The position numbers and the translations under genes were made by a program. From Oegoconia quadripuncta (Eukaryota; Arthropoda; Insecta; Lepidoptera; Autostichidae), in NCBI GenBank assembly GCA_949316235.1, contig OX438741.1:25115324-25179323 (forward strand): a DNA stretch of 64,000 nt. The letters run 5' to 3'. Below, one piece after another: positions 58,029 through 64,000 of the stretch. Each line of letters begins with the position of its first letter. The first letter of the stretch is position 1. Below the pieces are notes generated by a model, which was given only the letters and a program-made list of their open reading frames with translations, did no database searches and had not been told where the DNA came from.

Positions 58029-58326
58029 TTTAGAGCATCTACTGGCTCATCATTCCTAATTCAATCTTGTAGTGAAACACCGAGCATCGCTGTCTTCATG
58101 GCTCTGTGTAACTTTTAGCTTTCTCATAAGGCGTCATAGTCTAGACACCACGTTTCAGTGCCATACGTCATAATTAATAACACATTTTTATTTGATTATA
58201 CTTGACTTTAACCAATGAGATATTTTGGACGTGAAGATTTTATTTGGAATTTTAGAAAATGTTACAGTAAAATATTGTCATTGAAAATGACTGGTGTATC
58301 AATGTAAACTTTTATTGGACAGCGTT

Positions 58327-58935
58327 TTGGGCGCTCCATAGAATCGAAAACTGCGGCTAAGAAGCTTGACATTTTCCTTAAGTCAGGCGATATTTCACAC
58401 CAAAACAACTTTTACCAGGCTCAGATCCGCTCATGCATGGAATATTGCTGTCACCTCTGGGATGGTTCAGCCAAGTACCAGCTAGCTGCGTTCGATTCTG
58501 TGGAACGACGTGCCATTAGACTCATGGGTGATCATTCGATGACTGCTAAATTGCAGAGCCTCGAACACCGTCGCAAAGTCGCCTGTTTGTCACTCTTTTA
58601 CAGGATGCATTTCGGTGAGTGTGCGTTGGAATTACATAATCTTATGCCACCGTCGCCCTTCCATCTTCGGACTACTAGGCGTGGGGGGGATTCCACCCTT
58701 ATATAGTTAATAAACCCAACATTCGCACTAAGAAGTTTGACTCCTCATTCATCATACGAACAACCAAGGCATGGAACTCCCTCCCGTCGTCAGTTCAACC
58801 TGAATCCTACAACCTTGGGATCTTCAATTTCTTCAATCTAAAGGCATTTACTGAGATCGCGTGCTTCACCTTCGACCACATCGTCACTTTCCATCAGGTG
58901 AGATTGTGGTCAAACGCGTCTCCAGTTAGTCATAA
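58327..58935 (+). mobile_element. 5'-truncated copy of the 31-kb Jockey-type LINE
   Basis: Starts GGGCGCTCCATAGAATCGAA, equal to 33621 in the larger copy. Frame 58437-58706 gives MEYCCHLWDGSAKYQLAAFD, VERRAIRLMGDHS and HFGECALELHNLMPPSPFHL, then breaks. The 3' end ACTTTCCATCAGGTGAGATT with a TAAAAAAAG stub matches. An early frameshift (SKTAAKKLDIFLKSGDI) and several later lesions make it dead. Confidence 0.92.
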
Positions 58936-61548
58936 AAAAAGCATTTACAATTGTAACAATTGTACGTTATTTATATACTTGCATCTTTTACATAGTACAA
59001 AGTAGCTCTACTATTTTCTTTGTGATTCCTACGTCCAGTCTTTTTAGAGCTAGTTGACAAGGCGTATGAAATCTTCTATCCATATTCACATTTATTTATA
59101 GCAGGGAGAAGTAAATACCTTTTGGCCGAATAATAATTAAATAAATAAATAATAAATAAATAAAATATCCTTAGACATACACACAGCACAGCACATACAT
59201 ACAATAATTAAATGACCTTAAATATTTTTTACATATTTAATATACAAATTTGTGGGATTTAAACGTTTATTAAATAGAGTCCTGCTCAAATAACACTGAA
59301 AAGAGTCGTTTGACATGTTTTATAAAGGCTGCTCTGTGGTGTGTAAACCTGCGCCTAGCGTACCGACGAGTCGCAATCATTGGACCGTCTTCTCCCTTTA
59401 GTTCTGGCTTTAGACCTGGTGAATCCGTTGCCTGAGGGCGGACTATGAGGAAGTAGACTCCGACTAAGTCGCATTTCAATAATGCCAAGACAGTAAGACA
59501 TTGTATACTTATGACTGAACTGAAGTTGTATGCTGATCTAAGTAGTTTATATTTTTTTCCCTAAATTTTTCGTTCGGAAAGGCAAGAATTTATTTCCAAA
59601 CGTTGACAATATACATGTACAGGGTGGTTCTCTCTCATTGACTTACAAAACAAGTGCTGATAGCGGGAATCCCGTTTTCGTCTCACGTACTGAGTTTACT
59701 TTTTTCTATCTTCTTTGTTGAATTCAATTACGAGTTACAAGCATTGCCGAAGTAAACGTTTTTTCAAAGTAAATGAGTTGGGTTTTTCTGAATTGCGGTT
59801 TTTGACCAGAATAACAGTGAAATAAATATCACTGTGGATTGTTGTATATGGAAATGGAATCCAAGTAACGATCTCTGGGGGAATTAACTAAACTAACAAT
59901 GTAATCAAATCTTGAAATTTAATTTAAACTTACTTCTAATTGTATTGAAATAAAACTTGGTATGGATATGTAGTTCGGACGACAATGCTATAATTTGGTA
60001 TCTTGGAGCTGATCTGATGAAGAGCCAGATGGATGGTGGAACTGTTTAGTGGCTACTAGTAACCCCCTCGAATTTGGACTTATTTGTTTTGACGAGTCCA
60101 ATATATTGCACTTGGTGTCGAGGGTTTGATGATGGAGCCAGGAGGTAAATGGTGGAATTCTAGTCTTTTATTTAGTTTTCCTAAACTACATATTACTTAT
60201 TTGATCTTATTTTATTAGGTACTATACCATCAGTATAACATATCACCCTCTTACAATAGCTTACACTTATCTACCTAAGTTTTGTTCTGATATATACCTA
60301 TAACAGGCGTTCACAACATTGATAACAAGGTTACAGTATATTATTTCAGTTAGTCAGTTTCAGTCATCATATCAGCCGAAAGACGTCCACGTCCGAAAGC
60401 ACTTAAATCAAGTATTATTAATAATAATAAAAAAAGGGCGGTCACTCTGTACGCTAGTTATATTTGGTACCTATTCTCTATTCTAAGTTAAATACTAGCA
60501 CCAAAGGTATATAATACTCTTATTTGATTATACGACAGAGATAAAGAAAAAGTCTTGAAAACTAAATTGTATCACTAGGCGGAGAAGTGACTGCAGTACG
60601 CGCAATCTGCAAAACTGTTTGACAATTAAAAAATAATTGCACCATTAGCCCTGAACAAAAAGAATATTCACTAACCCCAGTAACATCCACTTCCAGCGAC
60701 TTGTCGCAAGCAACACAAGCGTAAGCTGTTTATTTTAATTAAAATGCACAGGTAGAAAAGTAGTGTTATTTAAATAGCCACATAGATAACCCTACACTTA
60801 GTTAATAGGAGTATTGTTATAGAAGGATCACAATTCATGCGGATGAATAATATAAAAATCAGATTGGCCCAGTATAAATTAAGTTGAGATGTGATGATGT
60901 ACCTACTTCGGAAATAGAAAATAGTCGGTTGTTGCTAATTTCAGTTTACAGCGTCAGTTTGTTTGTATTACATGTACGATTCACTGTACGAGTATACCAT
61001 AGCTTTCCCAAGCGACCGGTAATTAAGAAATGTGTTATAATATCCAAACGATAGCTTAAATAAAATCTGTCTATATGCTGCCATGTTACTTATCTGCTGA
61101 GGTTCTTATAGCAATTTTAGTAAAAATTCAGAAAAAAAATGTACAATGCAAGTACGCACCTGATCTCATTCGAGTCTGCTAAAAACTAACGAACCGTGAA
61201 ATGAATTACATAGCACACCGTACTGCTCTTAAATTTATGCCACATGAGGGTGAAGCGAGGCAACCCAACCCAGCTAAAATCACATTGGGTTAAACAATAC
61301 CCACTCGTATTTTACGTGTTCCCCATAACCGGCGGAATTTGTCCGGCTTTTCGATAATTAGGGATTCTGATGTTGTTGTTTCATGTTATGTATGACGAAC
61401 GTTCGGAATAAATAAAAACATACCACAATCATGATTTATTCAATCCTGATAGAACTTTTAAATGGAATTTGGACCTTATAATTATATTAGGAAGTTCCAT
61501 AGGTAATCTGCTCTGAATTACTATATTTGTTTGAACTATTTATATGGC
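58936..61548. other. No gene recognised
   Basis: AT-rich. An AATAAATAAATAATAAATAA tract lies at about 59140. At 59990-60130 GGTATCTTGGAGCTGATCTG and GATGATGGAGCCAGGAG look like a lepidopteran dispersed repeat. At 60366-60392 ATATCAGCCGAAAGACGTCC is the motif also seen at 30418. Confidence 0.45.
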
Positions 61549-61600
61549 TTATGCACGACGGGTTCGTACTTGACCTCATTCACACCTGATGTTAAGTTGT
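61549..61600 (+). repeat. Rep-B head fragment
   Basis: CTTATGCACGACGGGTTCGT, ACTTGACCTCATTCACACC and TGATGTTAAG; identity to Rep-B stops at TTGTTG. Confidence 0.75.
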
Positions 61601-61751
61601 TGATTAGTTTTATTCCCGTGGTCTTCATACTCTATTTATTTACTGAATAAATTTTTCATTAGAACTGTGGTCCTGGCGTTAATTTTTTGCCTAGTACTAT
61701 AATTTTATATTATTTGTTTATATATAGCATTGTTATATATATATATATATT

Positions 61752-61792
61752 ATGTAGCATTGTTGTGTTTCGGTTGTCAGAGATAAGATAGC
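61752..61792 (-). repeat. Rep-B middle fragment, inverted
   Basis: AGCATTGTTGTGTTTCGGTT followed by GTCAGAGATAAGATAGCCAG is the reverse of the Rep-B middle. It follows a (TA)n tract (about 61735-61751). Confidence 0.75.
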
Positions 61793-62050
61793 CAGATTTT
61801 TGTTTTATGCACAATGGGTTGGTACTTGACTTCAATCACACCTGATGTTAAGTGAAGATGAGGTCGAAGGTGGAAGCGTACTCACCCGGAAACCCCAACA
61901 CATTTGGAGGACTGGCTATCTTATCTCTGACAACCGGAACACAACAATGCTATTAACATTACTGCTTGGCTGCAGATTTAAGGTCTTAGCATACGTGACG
62001 GGTAATTTCTCGGACGGAAAGGAGACGGGAAGGGTATACTACTCTGTGTA

Positions 62051-63346
62051 AAAAGTATCGGGAATATGTCAATAAAAAGACCCGCGTAAAAGAGGTCGTT
62101 CTAATTTTTTTACTGCATGTTGGTAGCACTGTACTGATTTAGCGCGCAAAATTTGAGCGGGATCTGTCATTTAATTTGTTTTAAACTACACTTTTTGTTG
62201 GTCATAGTTTTGAGTCCTCGGCGATTTTTACAATGGAAAATATTGTTGAACAAAGAGTGTGCCTTAAATTTTGTGTTTCAAATGATATTTCATGTGGTGA
62301 ATCACTAAAAATGTTGCGAAATACCTGCGGCGAATCGTGTATATCGAAAACAAGGGCTTATGAATGGTATAAGGCTTTTAAAGAAGGCCGAGAAGTAGTA
62401 GTAGACTTGCCTCGTTCTGGTAGACCTTCAACCGCTACGACCAAAGAAAACATCGACAGAATCAAGAAGCTAGTGCTCGAAAATCGACGTATGAGTCTGA
62501 GAGAGTTGGCTAGTGAGGTGAACATATCTTTTAAGTCCGTCCACAACATTCTCATTGACATTTTAGGCATGAAACGCGTCGCCGGTCGACTAGTTCCAAA
62601 AGAGCTCAATTTTGTTCAAAAAGCGCAGCGAAAGCATGTCGCTGAAGACATGGTTTCCCGAGCTTCTACGGATCCGACCTTTATGAAACGTATAATAACT
62701 GGCGACGAGACATGGGTTTATGAGTACGACATGCAAACAAGCCAACAGTCTTCAGAATGGCGTCTCGAAAACGAGCCGAAACCCAAAAAACCGCGGCAAA
62801 GTCGCTCCAAAATCAAGGTGATGCTGACAGTTTTTTTTGACTACCGTGGTGTGGTTCACTCCGAATTCCTTCCAGAGGGAGAAACAGTGAATAAAGAATA
62901 TTATTTAGGCGTCATGAAGCGTTTGCGTGAGAGTATCCGCCGAAAACGTCCAGATTTGTGGCAACACAACTCATGGATGCTGCACCATGATAATGCACCA
63001 TCACACACAGCCATTATAGTGAAAGAGTTTTTAGCGAAAAATTCAACAAAAGTTCTCGACCAAGCACCGTATTCACCTGATATGGCTCCGTCTGACTTTT
63101 TTTTATTTCCCAAGTTAAAATTACCACTTCGAGGAAAACGTTTTGAGTCGATAGAAGCCATAAAAGAAAATTCGCTGAATGAGCTAAAGGCCATACCGCA
63201 AATAGCCTATGAAAAATGTATGGAAGACTGGGTGAAGCGGTGGAGATGTTGTATTGCAAGCGATGGGGCCTACTTTGAAGGCGATAAAATAAATTTAGAT
63301 GAATAATTTGTATTTTTTGTTTTATTGACAAATTCCCGATACTTAG
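62051..63346 (+). mobile_element. Complete mariner transposon, 1296 bp
   Basis: Terminal inverted repeats of about 27 bp share AGTATCGGGAAT-TGTCAATAAAA (62051-62077 and 63320-63346, a few mismatches). TA dinucleotides flank it at 62049-62050 and 63347-63348. One uninterrupted transposase gene fills the interior. Size, ends, TA duplication and gene all match canonical mariner structure. Confidence 0.95.
62233..63306 (+). CDS. Mariner transposase, intact, 357 aa
   Basis: Cut-and-paste transposase acting on the flanking inverted repeats in the nucleus. The N-terminal paired-type DNA-binding half covers about residues 1-125, with YEWYKAFKEGRE at 43-54, RSGRPST (61-67) and a second helix-turn-helix around LRELASEVNISFKSVHNIL (89-107). 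RLVPKELN (119-126) is a variant of the mariner WVPHEL linker box. The catalytic triad is D158 (TGDETWV), D253 (HHDNAPSH) and D288 (SPDMAPSDFFLF). The second and third Asp are 34 residues apart, the DD34D signature. No stop or frameshift; length is typical (about 345-360 aa). The start is the first ATG after the left end. The subfamily is not assigned. Confidence 0.97.
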   Translation: MENIVEQRVCLKFCVSNDISCGESLKMLRNTCGESCISKTRAYEWYKAFKEGREVVVDLPRSGRPSTATTKENIDRIKKLVLENRRMSLRELASEVNISFKSVHNILIDILGMKRVAGRLVPKELNFVQKAQRKHVAEDMVSRASTDPTFMKRIITGDETWVYEYDMQTSQQSSEWRLENEPKPKKPRQSRSKIKVMLTVFFDYRGVVHSEFLPEGETVNKEYYLGVMKRLRESIRRKRPDLWQHNSWMLHHDNAPSHTAIIVKEFLAKNSTKVLDQAPYSPDMAPSDFFLFPKLKLPLRGKRFESIEAIKENSLNELKAIPQIAYEKCMEDWVKRWRCCIASDGAYFEGDKINLDE

Positions 63347-63454
63347 TACACTGAATGTATATAGTTCCTAACGTGAAAGTGGTTTTAAAACATACGTACA
63401 GTGACGGTGTTCAACGATAGTTGTGCTAGTGCTGCTACCATATTTCAGCACAAA

Positions 63455-63550
63455 ATGTTCGATTTTACTTTTGAAGAACTAGCAATGGTTGCCGTAGCAT
63501 TAGATGAAGAAGATGCCATAACGATGTTTTTTCTATTGCTATGTTTTTAA
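63455..63550 (+). pseudogene. N-terminal remnant of Harbinger-encoded protein
   Basis: 31 codons, MFDFTFEELAMVAVALDEED then AITMFFLLLCF-stop, lying inside the Harbinger-like element downstream of the mariner. The first 20 residues look coding and the rest looks like frame run-out after an internal deletion. Confidence 0.4.
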
Positions 63551-63785
63551 ATGCAACGATGTCAAAAAACCATCCCGTTCCGTCCGGCACGAGAATAAAC
63601 ACGTCACGTATGCTAAGACCTTTAGATAAGATGGTGGTAGCTAGCCAGGCGGGCATTTAAAATGCCCAGCCAGTCCCCCAAATGTGTTGGGCACTCCGGG
63701 TCAGTACGCTTTCACCTTCGACCTCATCTTCACTTAACATCAGGTGTGATTGAGGTCAAGTACGAAAGCGTCGTGCATAAAAAAC

Positions 63786-64000
63786 AATTTACACTTAATG
63801 ATAATTAGCCGACCATCTTGAATGGAAAGTCGAAATTTATGCTTGACTCATGTTTCTTTGGAAATGTAGTTGACTTTCACGAGTACCTAGTGCCTAGGCA
63901 GTGGAGTATCTCACGGTAGCATGCATCAACATAATCTCTATTTCACCTCTACTAATCTCCATTTCAAGCTATTATCCGTTCGGAGCATAATTCTACCACT
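63786..64000. other. No gene recognised
   Basis: Short AT-rich end of the window without recognisable content. Confidence 0.4.

Larger units (their letters stand above)
61981..63621. mobile_element. Harbinger-like deletion derivative, TTA target duplication
   Basis: Perfect 20-bp ends: AGGTCTTAGCATACGTGACG (61981-62000) and its reverse complement at 63602-63621; imperfect pairing continues for roughly 50 bp (CTCGGACGGAA / CGTCCGGCACGAG). TTA flanks both sides (61978-61980, 63622-63624). Without the mariner it is only about 340 bp. It contains a 31-codon remnant, ATG at 63455, reading MFDFTFEELAMVAVALDEED, which recalls the N-terminus of PIF/Harbinger proteins. The 3-bp TTA duplication and that remnant are the basis for the assignment. 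Confidence 0.8.
61799..63785. repeat. Rep-B element split by nested insertions
   Basis: Left part 61799-61980 (TTTTGTTTTATGCACAATGG to GCTTGGCTGCAGATTTA) and right part 63622-63785 (TTAGATAAGATGGTGGTAGC, GGCATTTAAAATGCCCAG) join exactly as in the uninterrupted copies at 19752 and 53860. After AAATGCCC the right part becomes an inverted copy of the Rep-B head (AGCCAGTCCCCCAAATGTGT to CGTCGTGCATAAAAAA). So this copy has TATGCAC...GTGCATA termini, as in an inverted-repeat element about 340 bp long before insertion. Confidence 0.85.

Overview
The window looks like repeat-dense, AT-rich intergenic or intronic DNA from a lepidopteran (moth or butterfly). Evidence: tRNA-headed SINEs with an AAATA-type tail, 5'-truncated CR1/Jockey-type LINEs, mariner and Harbinger elements, many small inverted-repeat elements, and multi-exon coding structure with GT-AG introns. 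I find no bacterial features, no genuine tRNA or rRNA gene and no CRISPR. I cannot identify a single conventional host protein gene with confidence. All identifications are by eye and memory; nothing was searched.

Layout. 0-6 kb: repeat fragments, a 5'-truncated LINE with a reverse-transcriptase C-terminus, and microsatellites. 6-25 kb: mostly unannotatable AT-rich DNA with scattered copies of five or six short repeat families, called here Rep-A to Rep-E, and a tRNA-derived SINE. 25-28 kb: a 406-bp inverted-repeat element with an 8-bp target duplication, and a broken mariner on the minus strand. 31-34.3 kb: a Jockey-type LINE with poly(A), whose RT has lost its catalytic centre by an internal deletion. 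36.3-36.5 kb: a nearly loopless 192-bp foldback palindrome.

38.2-43.1 kb is the most interesting unit: a 4.9-kb DNA transposon with 28-bp terminal inverted repeats (one mismatch), a 4-bp ATAT target duplication and an apparently intact five-exon gene (about 797 aa). All four introns are GT-AG and phase 0. The protein carries candidate D-D-E residues around a CGGQNRN motif and I cannot place it in a textbook transposase superfamily with confidence. It split a short GC-rich segment whose two sides join into an open reading frame.

43-47 kb: three 3' fragments of related LINEs that end in short tandem repeats rather than poly(A). 47-51.3 kb: a strange non-coding block with three tiers of tandem repetition, including a 90-bp array whose every unit carries a Pol III B-box-like motif on the minus strand. 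53.2-53.6 kb: a possible small secreted-peptide exon behind a good TATA/initiator pair, but needing a frameshift or an unseen upstream exon. 57-59 kb: two small inverted-repeat elements and a second, shorter copy of the 31-kb LINE. 61.8-63.8 kb: a three-level nest, an intact mariner (357-aa DD34D transposase) inside a Harbinger-like deletion derivative inside a Rep-B repeat, with TA and TTA target duplications visible.

The genes do not form a pathway; the window is a record of successive transposition, and the two intact transposases (38.2 kb and 62.2 kb elements) are the only coding sequences that look functional.
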